A DNA stretch of 64,000 nt from Malikia granosa (lineage in GTDB: Bacteria > Pseudomonadota > Gammaproteobacteria > Burkholderiales > Burkholderiaceae_C). How positions within the stretch are numbered: the first letter of the stretch is position 1; the number at the start of each line of letters is the position of its first letter. The position numbers and the translations under genes were made by a program. The notes under the pieces were generated by a model. The model searched no databases, had not been told where the DNA came from, and was given only the letters and a program-made list of their open reading frames with translations. The stretch spans positions 30,109-94,108 of the forward strand of contig NZ_PVLQ01000035.1 in the NCBI RefSeq assembly GCF_002980595.1, read 5' to 3'. This document shows, in pieces, positions 34,719 to 46,593 of the stretch.

Positions 34719-35113
34719 GCGGCGCCGAGTCCCTTTCCTGGTGGGTGGCCGTCCCGCTCGCTGGCCTGCTGGTGCTGGGCGGACTGGTCACCGTGATCGG
34801 TGCCTTCGGCTTGGCGCGGCTGCAGAGCTTCTACCAGCGTATCCACGGCCCGGCAATCACCATCACGCTCGGTGCCGGCTGCATCCTGCTGGCATCGATG
34901 CTGTACTTCAGCGTGCGGCAGTCGCGCCTGGTGCTGCACGAACTGCTGATCACCGTCTTCGTGTTGCTGACGGCGCCGGTGGTGTCGATGCTGATCATGC
35001 GTGCCGGCCTGTACCGGGAACTGCGCAGCCGCTCCCAGGCTCAAGTCACGGTCGATCAGTCGCCGACCCAGACCGATGCAGCGGCAGCCGAGACGCCTGC
35101 GAGCACCCGCTAG
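34715..35113 (+). CDS. mrpG: Mrp antiporter subunit G
   Basis: A 132-residue MrpG protein with three helices ([63 protein letters not shown]). A polar C-terminal tail rich in Ala, Thr and Gln follows. The ATG overlaps the mrpF stop by 4 bases. It is the last gene of the operon and ends 38 bases before the CPA2 antiporter gene on the opposite strand. Confidence 0.92.
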   Translation: MSGAESLSWWVAVPLAGLLVLGGLVTVIGAFGLARLQSFYQRIHGPAITITLGAGCILLASMLYFSVRQSRLVLHELLITVFVLLTAPVVSMLIMRAGLYRELRSRSQAQVTVDQSPTQTDAAAAETPASTR

Positions 35114-35150
35114 CGGGCCCACGGCCTGCCGGGCGGGCTCGGGCACGGAC

Positions 35151-36854
35151 TCAGGCAGCGGCCGGCGCTCCCAGGCGCGCCAGCACATGGCCGCTCATGC
35201 TCTTGGCCAGCTCCTCCTCGCCGACGAACACCTGGTCGATGCCGTCCCTGCGCAACAGCTCCGACTCCTGCTCGCTGTGGCTGCGCAGCACGATCTCGAT
35301 GCCGGGATTGAGCGTCCTGGCCGTCTCGACCATCTGGCGCATGTCGAGCGGATCGGGCGTGGTCACCACCAGCATCGCGGCCTGCGCGACATGGGCCTGC
35401 ACCAGCACCAGCGGGTCGGCCGCATTGCCGAAGACCGCCGCGATGCCTTGCTGGCGCAGGTCCTCGACCAGCTCGCGGTTCTGCTCGGCCACCACATAGG
35501 CAATCCCACCGGACTGCATGGCAGCGGCGATGCGCTGGCCGACCCGGCCATAGCCCACCAGCACGACCTGTCCGTGCAGGTACCTGCGCTCGGTGCTCAT
35601 CGGCAGCTCGGCATAGGGATCGGTCCTCTGCTCGAGCTTGCGCGCCAGCTCGGAGCGCTGCAGGATCCAGCGCCGCAGCGGCTCGATGGCGGCGAACAGC
35701 AGCGGATTGAGCGCGATCGAGATCAGCGCACCCGCCAGCACCAGGCTCATGCCTTCGTCCGGCAGCAGGCCCAGCGACAGGCCCAGCCCAGCCAGGATGA
35801 AGGAGAACTCGCCGATCTGCGCCAGGCTGGCCGAGACCGTCAGCGCCGTGTTGAGCGGATAGCGGAAGGCCAGCACCAGGCCCAGGGCTGCGATCGACTT
35901 GCCACAGATGATGATGGCCACCACGCCCAGCACATGGACCGGCTGCTCGAGCAGGATGACCGGCTCGAACAGCATGCCGACCGAGACGAAGAACAGCACC
36001 GAGAACGCATCGCGCAGCGGCAGGGATTCTTCGGCGGCACGATGGCTGAACTTCGACTCGCGCATCACCATGCCGGCAAAGAAGGCCCCGAGCGCGAACG
36101 AGACGCTGAACAGCTGGGCCGCGCCGTAGGCGATGCCGATCGCCGCCACGATCACCGACAGCGTGAACAGCTCGCGCGAGCCGGTGCGCGAGATCTGCCA
36201 CAGCAGCCAGGGCAGCACCCGGCGCCCGGCCACCAGCATGATGGCGATGAAGGCCGCAACCTGGAACAGGGTTTTTCCTATCGTGAGCCACAGCGAACCG
36301 GTGCTCGCCGAATCGGTGACCGAGCCGCCGAGCATGCCCGCCAGCGGCGGCAGCAGGACCAGTACCAGCACTGTCGCCAGGTCCTCGACCACCAGCCAGC
36401 CGACCGCTATGCGGCCGTTCATGCTGTCGAGCACGCCACGCGCCTCCAGCGCCTTGAGCAGCACCACCGTGCTGGCACAGGACAGCGACAGGCCGAAGAT
36501 CAGCCCGGCACCCCAGCTCCAGCCCCACCACCAGGCCACCCCCATGCCGAGCAGGGTCGCCAGGCTCATCTGCACCACGGCGCCAGGCACCGCGATGCGC
36601 TTGACCGCCAGCAGGTCCTTGAGCGAGAAATGCAGGCCGACGCCGAACATCAGCAGCATGACGCCGATCTCGGACAGCTGGGAGGCCAGCGAGACATCGG
36701 CGACGAAGCCTGGCGTGCCCGGGCCGATCAGGATGCCGGCCAGCAGATAGCCCACCAGGGCCGGCACCTTGATGCGCTCGGCCAGGAAGCCGAACACCAG
36801 CGCCATGCTGAAGCCTGCCGCCAGCGTGGTGATCAGGGGGATGTTGTGTTCCAT
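35151..36854 (-). CDS. CPA2 monovalent cation/proton antiporter, YbaL/KefB-like
   Basis: A 567-residue inner-membrane protein. About 12-13 helices of the Na+/H+ exchanger fold (GYLLAGILIGPGTPGF; GLHFSLKDLLAVKR; LFFVSVGMLFEP) are followed by a TrkA-N (RCK) domain beginning VVLVGYGRVGQRIAAAM at about residue 420. The RCK part binds nucleotide and gates K+/H+ exchange in relatives. It converges on the Mrp operon and its start overlaps the end of a recombinase-like gene by 22 bases on the same strand, so translation of the two may be coupled. Confidence 0.92.
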   Translation of the reverse strand: MEHNIPLITTLAAGFSMALVFGFLAERIKVPALVGYLLAGILIGPGTPGFVADVSLASQLSEIGVMLLMFGVGLHFSLKDLLAVKRIAVPGAVVQMSLATLLGMGVAWWWGWSWGAGLIFGLSLSCASTVVLLKALEARGVLDSMNGRIAVGWLVVEDLATVLVLVLLPPLAGMLGGSVTDSASTGSLWLTIGKTLFQVAAFIAIMLVAGRRVLPWLLWQISRTGSRELFTLSVIVAAIGIAYGAAQLFSVSFALGAFFAGMVMRESKFSHRAAEESLPLRDAFSVLFFVSVGMLFEPVILLEQPVHVLGVVAIIICGKSIAALGLVLAFRYPLNTALTVSASLAQIGEFSFILAGLGLSLGLLPDEGMSLVLAGALISIALNPLLFAAIEPLRRWILQRSELARKLEQRTDPYAELPMSTERRYLHGQVVLVGYGRVGQRIAAAMQSGGIAYVVAEQNRELVEDLRQQGIAAVFGNAADPLVLVQAHVAQAAMLVVTTPDPLDMRQMVETARTLNPGIEIVLRSHSEQESELLRRDGIDQVFVGEEELAKSMSGHVLARLGAPAAA

Positions 36855-37909
36855 GCCGTGGGATGTTCCTTCTTGTCGTCGTTGCGGATTGCAGCAAGAT
36901 GCGTGCGCAGATGCTCGAGTGCCAGCCGGCCCTGGTAGCCGGCGCGTCGGCAGACCAGGTCTTGTGCCATGCCGTCCTGCAGCCAGTGCAGGATGGCCGT
37001 GTTGCGCAGCACCAGCGGGCCCAGGTGGCGCGGCAGCCCGAGCCCGAGCGACGCGCAGGCCTGGGTGATCAGCCGCGAAGTCAGGTGAAACAGCACGCGG
37101 CGCGACAGCGGCTTTCGCCGCTCGGTGAAGAAGACCAGTTCGAGCACGACCAGCGTATCGGGCCGGCCCTTGGCCAGCGTGTCGCTGCGCACGGCCAGCC
37201 AGTCGCGCAAGGCCGCAGCAGCCGGTGCGCCAAGCTGCAACTCGCGCCGCTGCGCGGCCCGGTTGCCCTGCAGGCGTATCGTCAGCGGCGCATCAGCGGC
37301 GCCCTCGCCCGCCAAGGCCTGCTCGAGCTGGCCCAGGTTCAAGGCCGAAAGCTCGGCCGGTGTCAGTGCCGCATCGAGCATCAGCCAGAGCAGCGCGCGG
37401 TCGCGCAAGGCAAACGGCGAGCGGTCGGCCGGTTCCTCGGCTGCCTGTTCGAGCAGGCGATGCCAGAGTTCGGGCGCCAGCACCTCGGCATCGGGCCGGT
37501 CCTCGCCCGCGAGCTCGTAGAGCCGCAGCATCGGGTTTTCCGTCAGCAGGCCGAGCCGCTGCAGATGGCCATAGACCCCGCGCAGCACCATGCAGTAGCG
37601 CTCGCGCGTGACGATGGAGATTTCCGTCGCGCTGCCGCTGCGCTGGGTCGCCGGCTTGACATGGTCGAGCAGGAAAGCCATCGCCTGGGTCGGCCCCGCC
37701 GCCAGCACCAGCCCGGTCCACTCGCTCTGCCCCGACCTGTCGGCACCGAGCAGCCACTGGCACCAGGAAGACCAGATGTAGCGATAGGGTTCTGCCGCCT
37801 GGGGGGTGAGCGGGTTTTCCCGCTCGCTGGCGCGCTCGAGCAGCCAGGATTCGAACCAGTCCAGCGGAGTCGACGGTGACAGCCCTGTTTCTTGTTCAGC
37901 CTTTTGCAT
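36833..37909 (-). CDS. Tyrosine-recombinase-like protein lacking catalytic residues
   Basis: A 358-residue protein with the layout of a tyrosine recombinase. It has an N-terminal SAM-like core-binding region (PYRYIWSSWCQWLL; TRERYCMVLRGVYGHLQRLG) and a C-terminal catalytic-type fold (RDRALLWLMLDAALTPAELSALNLGQL). The expected Arg of the first motif is Thr, HxLRH has become LVLRNT, the GH motif is GY, and the terminal Tyr position is Leu (LEHLRTHL). It is therefore probably inactive as a recombinase. The reading frame is intact with normal composition, which argues for a kept non-catalytic role. The ATG at 37909 is preferred over a TTG at 37954. Confidence 0.65.
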   Translation of the reverse strand: MQKAEQETGLSPSTPLDWFESWLLERASERENPLTPQAAEPYRYIWSSWCQWLLGADRSGQSEWTGLVLAAGPTQAMAFLLDHVKPATQRSGSATEISIVTRERYCMVLRGVYGHLQRLGLLTENPMLRLYELAGEDRPDAEVLAPELWHRLLEQAAEEPADRSPFALRDRALLWLMLDAALTPAELSALNLGQLEQALAGEGAADAPLTIRLQGNRAAQRRELQLGAPAAAALRDWLAVRSDTLAKGRPDTLVVLELVFFTERRKPLSRRVLFHLTSRLITQACASLGLGLPRHLGPLVLRNTAILHWLQDGMAQDLVCRRAGYQGRLALEHLRTHLAAIRNDDKKEHPTAWNTTSP

Positions 37910-37960
37910 TGAAGTTGGATGCTTTGATTTGCGTAAGTAACAAGTACAGGTCAATGATAA

Positions 37961-37979
37961 ACCCGGGACAGGCCCGGGT
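37961..37979 (-). terminator. Weak hairpin after dnaQ
   Basis: ACCCGGG and CCCGGGT form a 7-base stem with a 5-base loop and only three T residues after it on the minus strand. Termination would be partial, so the downstream recombinase-like gene could receive some dnaQ transcription. Confidence 0.35.
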
Positions 37980-37988
37980 GCAAGTCAG

Positions 37989-38714
37989 TCAAGCCGCGGC
38001 GGCCTGTGGCTCGAGCTGGCGCCAGACCGTCTTGCCCTTGCTGGCCTTGTCGAGATCGGCCAGCAGCGCCTGGTGCGCCTGCAATTCGGCTTCGCTCAGG
38101 GCAGGCACCGGCAGCTCGAAGCGACTCAGGTCGACTGCCACCAGTTGGCCGTCGGCCCCGGCCTCGCCGCTCTCGACCTCCATCGCCAGGGCATTCTGCC
38201 CGCGCGTCATGTTGATGTAGACGTCGGCCAGCAGCTCGGCATCGAGCAAGGCGCCGTGGAAGTTGCGCCCCGAGTTGTCGACCCCGAGCCGGTCGCACAG
38301 CGCATCGAGGCCGTTGCGCTTGCCCGGGAACATTTCCTTGGCCATGGCCAGGGTATCGACCACGCCATCGACCAGGTCGGTGATCTTGCCGCGACCGAGC
38401 CGGCGCAACTCCTCGTTCAGGAAGCCGACGTCGAACGGCGCGTTGTGCGCCAGCAGCTCGGCGCCCTGCAGGTAGTCGAGCAGGTCGTCGGCGATGGCGC
38501 GGAACTTGGGCTTGTCGGCCAGGAACTCGATCGAGATGCCATGCACCCGCTGCGCATCCTCGTGGATCGCGCGGTCCTCGGGATGCAGGTAGAAATGGCG
38601 GTTGTTGCCGGTCAGCTTGCGGTTGACCAGCTCGACGCAGCCGATCTCGATGATGCGGTCACCGTCGAGGGCCGACAGGCCGGTGGTTTCGGTATCGAGG
38701 ACGATCTGGCGCAT
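37989..38714 (-). CDS. dnaQ: DNA polymerase III subunit epsilon
   Basis: A 241-residue DEDDh 3'-5' exonuclease, the proofreading subunit of the replicative polymerase. Motifs are LDTETTGL near the N-terminus, HNAPFDVGFLNEEL in the middle and HGALLDAELLADVY. The C-terminal part carries the polymerase-binding tail. It follows fdx on the same strand after 13 bases and could be read with the isc operon. Confidence 0.95.
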   Translation of the reverse strand: MRQIVLDTETTGLSALDGDRIIEIGCVELVNRKLTGNNRHFYLHPEDRAIHEDAQRVHGISIEFLADKPKFRAIADDLLDYLQGAELLAHNAPFDVGFLNEELRRLGRGKITDLVDGVVDTLAMAKEMFPGKRNGLDALCDRLGVDNSGRNFHGALLDAELLADVYINMTRGQNALAMEVESGEAGADGQLVAVDLSRFELPVPALSEAELQAHQALLADLDKASKGKTVWRQLEPQAAAA

Positions 38715-38727
38715 GGGACGGCCGCCT

Positions 38728-39066
38728 TCAGTGGTGCTCGCGAGCGTGGTTGATGGTGTAGCGCGGGATCTCGATCGTGAGGTCTTCCTTGGCCAGGCGC
38801 GCCTGGCAGCTCAGGCGCGACTGCGGCTCCAGGCCCCAGGCCTTGTCGAGCAGGTCTTCCTCTTCCTCGGTCGCCTCGTTGAGGCTGGACAGCCCCTGGC
38901 GGACGATCACGTGGCAGGTGGTGCAGGCGCAGCTCATGTCGCAGGCATGCTCGATCTCGATCTCGTGGTCGAGCAGCGCCTCGCAGATGGTCGTGCCAGG
39001 CAGGGCCTGGATCTCGGTGCCCTGCGGGCAGTATTCGGGATGGGGCAGGATCTTGATGATCGGCAT
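38728..39066 (-). CDS. fdx: ISC-type [2Fe-2S] ferredoxin
   Basis: A 112-residue adrenodoxin-like ferredoxin with cluster ligands Cys42, Cys48, Cys51 and Cys87 (pattern C-x5-C-x2-C ... C). It supplies electrons for Fe-S cluster assembly on IscU. It starts 1 base after the hscA stop, in the usual last position of the isc operon. No iscX follows. Confidence 0.96.
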   Translation of the reverse strand: MPIIKILPHPEYCPQGTEIQALPGTTICEALLDHEIEIEHACDMSCACTTCHVIVRQGLSSLNEATEEEEDLLDKAWGLEPQSRLSCQARLAKEDLTIEIPRYTINHAREHH

Positions 39067-39067
39067 G

Positions 39068-40969
39068 TCAGAAATTCTCCACGTTTTGGCCGGCCAGGGC
39101 GCGGGCGATGCCGCGGTTCATGCGCAGCGCGGCAAAGGGCTCGGTGCCCTTGGCCAGGGCTTCGGTCGCGGCCTCGATCTCGGCCGCGTCAGACGAACTG
39201 GCGCGTATGGCTTCGGTCGCACTGATCAGGCGGTCGATCTCGGCGCGCTGCGCGGGCTCGAGCAGGTCGGCATCGGCTGCCAGCGCGCTGCGGGTCGCGT
39301 CGAGCATGCGCTCGGCCTCGACCCGGGCCTCGACCAGCGCGCGCGCGGCCATGTCCTGCTGCGCGGTGGCGAAGCTGTCCTGCAGCATGGCGGCGATCTG
39401 CTCGTCGGACAGGCCGTAGCTGGGCTTGACGACGATCTGCGCCTCGACCCCACTGCCCTGCTCCTTCGCGCCGACGGTCAGCAGGCCGTCGGCGTCGATG
39501 GTGAAGGTGACGCGGATGCGCGCGGCGCCGGCCGGCATCGGCGGGATGCCGCGCAGCTCGAAGCGCGCCAGGCTGCGGCAGTCGGCCACCAGGTCGCGCT
39601 CGCCCTGCAGCACATGCAGCGCCAGCGCGGTCTGGCCGTCCTTGAAGGTGGTGAAGTCCTGCGCCAGCGCGGTCGGTATCGTGGTGTTGCGCGGCACGAT
39701 GCGCTCGACCAGTCCGCCCATGGTCTCGATGCCGAGCGACAAGGGAATCACGTCAAGCAGCAGCAGGTCGCCCTCGGGGTTGTTGCCGGCGAGCTGATTG
39801 GCCTGGATGGCGGCGCCAAGCGCCACCACCTCGTCGGGGTTCAGGTTGGTCAGCGGCGGCTGGCCGAAGAATTCGCCCACTGCCTGGCGCACCACCGGCA
39901 TGCGGGTCGAGCCGCCGACCATGACCACGCCCTTGACCTCCGACTTGTCCAGCCGGGCGTCGCGCAGCACGCGCTTGACGGCCGCCATGGTGCGCTGGGT
40001 CAGCTCGGCGCAGGCCTGGGCGAATTCGGCATGAGTCACGTCGCGCACCAGGGCCTTGCCATCGAGTTCGACCTCGAAGCGCACCGCCACGCCGTCGTCG
40101 GCATGGGCCGACAGCGCTTCCTTGACGCGGCGCGCCTCGGCCTGCAGTCGCGCCCGTTCGCCCGCCGGCAATTCGCCGGCCTTGCGGCTGTAGCCCGCCT
40201 GCTGCAGCAGCCAATCGGCCAGCGCGCGGTCGTAGTCGTCGCCGCCGAGCGCGGAATCGCCGCCGGTGGCCAGCACCTCGAACACGCCCTGGGTCAGGCG
40301 CAGGATCGAGACGTCGAAGGTGCCGCCGCCGAGGTCATAGACCGCGTAGACGCCTTCCGAACCCTGGTCCAGGCCGTAGGCGATCGCCGCGGCGGTCGGC
40401 TCGTTGATCAGGCGCAGCACTTCGAGGCCGGCCATCTGCGCCGCGTCCTTGGTCGCCTGGCGCTGGGCATCGTCGAAATAGGCCGGCACCGTGATGACGG
40501 CACCGAACAGGTCGTTGTCGAAGCTGTCCTCGGCGCGAAAGCGCAGCGTGGCCAGGATCTCGGCGCTGACCTCGACCGGCGACTTGTCGCCCGCCACGGT
40601 GCGCACTGCCGCCATGCCGGGACCGTCGACCACCGTGTAAGGCAGCTTGGCCGCCACGCCCTGGGCCTGCAGGTCGGCCAGCTTGCGCCCCATCAGGCGC
40701 TTGACCGAGCTGATGGTGTTGTGCGGATCGTCGACCTGGGCGGCAAGCGCCTCCCAGCCGATCGATCGCCCCGAGCCCGATCCGGGCGGCAGGTAGCGCA
40801 CCACGCTGGGCAGGATGACGCGGCCCTGCTCGTCGGGCAGGCATTCTGGCACGCCGTGGCGCACCGAGGCGACCAGCGAATGGGTGGTGCCGAGGTCGAT
40901 GCCGACAGCCACGCGCCGCTGGTGCGGGTCGGGCGTCTGGCCGGGTTCGGAGATTTGCAGCAGGGCCAT
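39068..40969 (-). CDS. hscA: Fe-S assembly chaperone HscA
   Basis: A 633-residue Hsp70 homologue. The ATPase domain begins [17 protein letters not shown] and holds [14 protein letters not shown] and [18 protein letters not shown]. The substrate-binding domain recognises the LPPVK motif of IscU. The ATG at 40969 ([11 protein letters not shown]) is used since upstream residues do not match the family. HscA works with HscB to release clusters from IscU. Confidence 0.96.
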   Translation of the reverse strand: MALLQISEPGQTPDPHQRRVAVGIDLGTTHSLVASVRHGVPECLPDEQGRVILPSVVRYLPPGSGSGRSIGWEALAAQVDDPHNTISSVKRLMGRKLADLQAQGVAAKLPYTVVDGPGMAAVRTVAGDKSPVEVSAEILATLRFRAEDSFDNDLFGAVITVPAYFDDAQRQATKDAAQMAGLEVLRLINEPTAAAIAYGLDQGSEGVYAVYDLGGGTFDVSILRLTQGVFEVLATGGDSALGGDDYDRALADWLLQQAGYSRKAGELPAGERARLQAEARRVKEALSAHADDGVAVRFEVELDGKALVRDVTHAEFAQACAELTQRTMAAVKRVLRDARLDKSEVKGVVMVGGSTRMPVVRQAVGEFFGQPPLTNLNPDEVVALGAAIQANQLAGNNPEGDLLLLDVIPLSLGIETMGGLVERIVPRNTTIPTALAQDFTTFKDGQTALALHVLQGERDLVADCRSLARFELRGIPPMPAGAARIRVTFTIDADGLLTVGAKEQGSGVEAQIVVKPSYGLSDEQIAAMLQDSFATAQQDMAARALVEARVEAERMLDATRSALAADADLLEPAQRAEIDRLISATEAIRASSSDAAEIEAATEALAKGTEPFAALRMNRGIARALAGQNVENF

Positions 40970-41110
40970 GGGGCAAGACGGGCGCTGGGGCCCGGGGTAA
41001 AAACTCAGTCTCGGAAAATCACGGGAAAGCCCGCTATTGTCGCAGGCGGCGCCGGCCTTGGCGGACAAGCCGGTCTGCTGGCGCGAAAGACCGGCAAGGC
41101 CGCAATCGCA

Positions 41111-41659
41111 TCAGAGCCGGTCGAGCCGGCCATGCAGATCGTCGGCGAAACGCTCGACGAACATCAGCGCCCTGACCTGCTGCGCCGCGCCAACGGCGTC
41201 GCCTTGCTGGTCGATGCTGCGGCCGAGCTGATCGAGCATGTCGTGCCGAAAGGCCTGGGTCTGCGCCAGCAGGTCCTCGATCGCTGCGGCGCCATCGGCC
41301 TCGTCGAGCGCCTCGCGCCACTCCATCTGCTGCATCAGGAAGGCCGCCGGCATCGCGGTGTTGCTCTCGGCCTTGATCGGGGCGCCGTTGAGCTCGCACC
41401 AGTAGGCGGCGCGCTTCAAGGGGTCCTTCAGGCGCTGGTAGGCCTCGTTGATGCGCACCGACCATTGCATCGCGACGCGCTGGGCTGCCGATCCCTGGGC
41501 CGCGAAGCGGTCGGGATGGGCCTGGCGCTGCAGCGCCTTCCAGCGCTCATCGAGCGCGGCGCGGTCGAGCGCGAAGCCGGCCGGCAGGCCGAACAGCTTG
41601 AAGTCGTCGTCCTGCAGGCTCGGCGCCTGGGCCGGCGATTGCGCAGTCGGCTCAGACAC
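41111..41659 (-). CDS. hscB: Fe-S assembly co-chaperone HscB
   Basis: A J-domain protein of about 182 residues with the HPD motif ([11 protein letters not shown]), [21 protein letters not shown] and the C-terminal HscB domain that binds IscU. All candidate starts are GTG (41680, 41674, 41659). The one at 41659 overlaps the iscA stop by 8 bases and keeps the protein near the E. coli length of 171. The 41680 start would overlap iscA by 29 bases. Confidence 0.92.
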   Translation of the reverse strand: MSEPTAQSPAQAPSLQDDDFKLFGLPAGFALDRAALDERWKALQRQAHPDRFAAQGSAAQRVAMQWSVRINEAYQRLKDPLKRAAYWCELNGAPIKAESNTAMPAAFLMQQMEWREALDEADGAAAIEDLLAQTQAFRHDMLDQLGRSIDQQGDAVGAAQQVRALMFVERFADDLHGRLDRL

Positions 41660-41975
41660 GGAAGGACTCGCCACAGCCACAGCGGTCGCGCTCGTTGGGG
41701 TTGTTGAAGCGGAAGCCCTCGTTCAGGCCCTCGCGCACGAAGTCCAGCGTCATGCCATCGAGGTAGGCCATCGACTTCGGGTCGACCAGGATCTGGATGC
41801 CCTTGTCCTCGAACACCACGTCCTCCGGTGCGACTTCATCGGCGTACTCGAGCTTGTAGGCCAGGCCCGAGCAGCCGGTGGTCTTGACGCCCAGCCGCAC
41901 CCCGACCCCCTTGCCACGACGGCTCAGGTATTTGGTGACATGCTTGGCGGCGGCTTCGGTGAGGGTGACGGACAT
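41652..41975 (-). CDS. iscA: Fe-S assembly A-type protein IscA
   Basis: A 107-residue A-type carrier with the three conserved cysteines, in TTGCSGLAY and in [10 protein letters not shown]. It delivers iron or Fe-S clusters to target proteins. It lies 28 bases downstream of iscU and overlaps hscB. Confidence 0.96.
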   Translation of the reverse strand: MSVTLTEAAAKHVTKYLSRRGKGVGVRLGVKTTGCSGLAYKLEYADEVAPEDVVFEDKGIQILVDPKSMAYLDGMTLDFVREGLNEGFRFNNPNERDRCGCGESFRV

Positions 41976-42003
41976 GGTAAGCGCAGGATAAGGGTCTAGT
42001 GGA

Positions 42004-42393
42004 TCAGGCGGCGGCGTGCTTCTTCTTGTAGTCGTCAACGGCCGCCTTGATGGCGTCCTCGGCCAGGATCGAGCAGTGGATCTTGACCGGCGGCAGCGCG
42101 AGCTCCTCGGCGATCTCGCTGTTCTTGATCTGCGCCGCCTCGTCCAGCGTCTTGCCCTTGACCCATTCGGTCACCAGCGAGCTCGAGGCAATCGCCGAGC
42201 CGCAGCCGTAGGTCTTGAAGCGTGCGTCCTCGATCACGCCGGTGCTCGGGTTGACCTTGATCTGCAGCTTCATGACGTCGCCGCAGGCCGGCGCGCCGAC
42301 CATGCCGGTGCCGACGTCCTCGTCGCCCTTCTCGAAGCTGCCGACGTTGCGGGGGTTTTCGTAGTGGTCGACGACCTTGTCAGAGTAAGCCAT
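42004..42393 (-). CDS. iscU: Fe-S scaffold protein IscU
   Basis: A 129-residue scaffold on which [2Fe-2S] clusters are built. Ligand cysteines are in [20 protein letters not shown] and [12 protein letters not shown]. The LPPVK chaperone-recognition motif directly precedes the last one. It is 25 bases downstream of iscS. Confidence 0.97.
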   Translation of the reverse strand: MAYSDKVVDHYENPRNVGSFEKGDEDVGTGMVGAPACGDVMKLQIKVNPSTGVIEDARFKTYGCGSAIASSSLVTEWVKGKTLDEAAQIKNSEIAEELALPPVKIHCSILAEDAIKAAVDDYKKKHAAA

Positions 42394-42418
42394 ATCAGTT
42401 CTCCTGTTCAGTGCGGGA

Positions 42419-43639
42419 TCAGTGGGCAGCCCACTGGATGGTCGAGAGGTCGATGCCGTCCTGGTACATGTCCCACAGCGGCGAGAGCTCGCGCAGCTTG
42501 GCGACATTGGTCCTGATGGCCTCGATCGCGCTGTCGATCTCGGCCTCGGTGGTCCAGCGGCCGATGGTCATGCGCAGGCTGCTGTGCGCGAGCTCGTCGC
42601 TGCGGCCCAGCGCGCGCAGGACATAGCTGGGCTCCAGGCTGGCCGAGGTACAGGCCGAGCCGGAAGACACCGCCAGGCCCTTGATGCCCATGATCAGCGA
42701 CTCGCCCTCGACATAGTTGAAGCTCATGTTGAGGTTGTGCGGGATGCGGCGGGTCTCGTGGCCGTTCAGGAAGGTCTGCTCGATCGAGGACAGGCCAGCA
42801 TAGAGGCGGTCGTGCAGCGCCTGGATGCGCGGCAGCTCGGTATCCATCTCGGCCTTGGCGATCGCGTAGGCCTCGCCCATGCCGACGATCTGGTGCGTCG
42901 GCAAGGTGCCCGAGCGCATGCCGCGCTCGTGGCCGCCGCCGTGCATCTGCGCTTCCAGGCGGATGCGCGGCTTGCGACGCACGTAGAGCGCGCCAACGCC
43001 CTTGGGACCATAGGTCTTGTGCGAGGTCAGGCTCATCAGGTCGACCGGCAAGGTGGCCAGGTCGACATGGACGCGGCCGGTGGCCTGGGCGGCATCGACG
43101 TGGAAGATCACGCCCTTCTCGCGGCAGATCGCGCCGATGGCCGGGATGTCCTGGATCACGCCGATCTCGTTGTTGACGAACATCACGCTGGCCAGGATGG
43201 TGTCAGGACGGATCGCGGCCTTGAAGGCCTCGAGGTCGAGCAGTCCATCGGGCTGCACGTCGAGGTAGGTGACCTCGAAGCCTTCGCGCTCCAGGTGGCG
43301 GCAGGTGTCGAGCACGGCCTTGTGCTCGGTCTTGACCGTGATCAAGTGCTTGCCCTTGCCCTGGTAGAAATGGGCCGCGCCCTTGATCGCCAGGTTGTTC
43401 GACTCGGTCGCGCCGCTGGTCCAGACGATCTCGCGCGGGTCGGCGCCGATCAGCGATGCCACCTGCTCGCGCGCCTTCTCGATCGCGGCCTCGGCCTCCC
43501 AGCCCCAGGCATGGCTGCGCGAGGCCGGGTTGCCGAAATGCTCGTTCAACCAGGGGATCATCTTGTCGACGACGCGCGGGTCGCAAGGCGTGGTCGCGCT
43601 GTAGTCGAGATAGATCGGGTAATGCGGAGTGGTGCTCAT
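42419..43639 (-). CDS. iscS: Cysteine desulfurase IscS
   Basis: A 406-residue PLP enzyme that transfers sulfur from cysteine to IscU and other acceptors. The PLP lysine is in [12 protein letters not shown] and the active-site cysteine in [17 protein letters not shown]. The ATG at 43639 begins [18 protein letters not shown], matching the family. It follows iscR by 40 bases. Confidence 0.97.
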   Translation of the reverse strand: MSTTPHYPIYLDYSATTPCDPRVVDKMIPWLNEHFGNPASRSHAWGWEAEAAIEKAREQVASLIGADPREIVWTSGATESNNLAIKGAAHFYQGKGKHLITVKTEHKAVLDTCRHLEREGFEVTYLDVQPDGLLDLEAFKAAIRPDTILASVMFVNNEIGVIQDIPAIGAICREKGVIFHVDAAQATGRVHVDLATLPVDLMSLTSHKTYGPKGVGALYVRRKPRIRLEAQMHGGGHERGMRSGTLPTHQIVGMGEAYAIAKAEMDTELPRIQALHDRLYAGLSSIEQTFLNGHETRRIPHNLNMSFNYVEGESLIMGIKGLAVSSGSACTSASLEPSYVLRALGRSDELAHSSLRMTIGRWTTEAEIDSAIEAIRTNVAKLRELSPLWDMYQDGIDLSTIQWAAH

Positions 43640-43679
43640 GGTGTCATCCTGTGAAAAGGGTCTCGGCGGGGGCGCAAGC

Positions 43680-44213
43680 TTACTTGGCAGCGGCAGCCCC
43701 GAGCGCGAAGACGGAATTGGGAGCATTGACGCGGATCGGCTTGACCACCGGGGCGGAGGAGATCGCACGCCGGATCTGCGGCGTCGACTCGATCACCACG
43801 CCCTTGGCCAGCTGCTCGTCGATCAGCTTCTGCAGCGTGATCGAGCTCAGGAACTCGACCATCTTGGCATTGAGCTGGTCCCAGAGGTCATGGGTCAGGC
43901 AGGGCATGCCGTCGCCCAGGCAGTTGCTCTTGCCGCCGCAGCCGGTCGCGTCGATCGGCTCGTCGACCGAGACGATGATGTCGGCCACCGTGATCGCGTC
44001 GGCCTTGCGGCCCAGAGTGTAGCCGCCGCCGGGACCTCGGGTCGACTCGACCAGCAGGTTGCGGCGCAGCTTGCCAAACAGCTGCTCGAGGTAGGACAGG
44101 GAAATCTGCTGGCGCTGGCTGATCGCTGCCAGCGTCACAGGACCGCTGCTCTGGCGCAGGGCCAGGTCGATCATGGCGGTGACGGCGAAACGGCCCTTGG
44201 TGGTAAGGCGCAT
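43680..44213 (-). CDS. iscR: Fe-S cluster regulator IscR
   Basis: A 177-residue Rrf2 family regulator. The N-terminal winged helix is [19 protein letters not shown]. Cluster ligands are Cys92, Cys98 and Cys105 with the following His (CLTHDLW). Holo-IscR represses the isc operon in characterised systems. A type 1 IscR site lies upstream at 44306-44327, so feedback control is expected here. Confidence 0.96.
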   Translation of the reverse strand: MRLTTKGRFAVTAMIDLALRQSSGPVTLAAISQRQQISLSYLEQLFGKLRRNLLVESTRGPGGGYTLGRKADAITVADIIVSVDEPIDATGCGGKSNCLGDGMPCLTHDLWDQLNAKMVEFLSSITLQKLIDEQLAKGVVIESTPQIRRAISSAPVVKPIRVNAPNSVFALGAAAAK

Positions 44214-44296
44214 GGCAAACTCCTGGAAATGACCGGGAAAACCTGCCCTCCGGCACCTGCCAGGAGGGTCGCATCGAATCCCGAGCGTTTAGGTCA

Positions 44297-44327
44297 AGTA
44301 TACACCAATCCTGACTGTTTTAGTCGG
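44297..44327 (-). promoter_or_regulatory. isc promoter with IscR type 1 binding site
   Basis: On the minus strand the core GACTAAAACAGTC (44325 to 44313) sits in CCGACTAAAACAGTCAGGA, matching the IscR type 1 consensus YYGACTRWWWYAGTCRR. A -10 TATACT follows at 44302 to 44297. The site covers the -35 region, the expected position for repression of iscR transcription. Confidence 0.8.
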
Positions 44328-44379
44328 CATTGGAGCTGCCCGCCCATTCCGGAACGCCAGGCGCCACTCAGCGGCCGGA

Positions 44380-46470
<2,091 letters not shown>

Positions 46471-46519
46471 AAGGCCGCTGACTGTCCGCTGGCGGGTGCA
46501 CTCGCTACTCCAGCCAAGC

Positions 46520-46525
46520 TAAAAT
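46520..46525 (+). promoter_or_regulatory. Candidate -10 of the aminotransferase gene
   Basis: TAAAAT lies 68 bases before the ATG at 46594. No good -35 is visible. Confidence 0.3.
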
Positions 46526-46593
46526 GCCTGCCTCTGTGCAGGCTTGCCCCGCATGGCAAGCGCGCTTCTTCCTTCACACACAGGTAACGACTC

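Noticed and set aside
46471..46593. LexA box in the uvrB upstream region
   Set aside because: No CTGT-N8-ACAG pattern was found on either strand; CTGACTGTCC alone is not sufficient.
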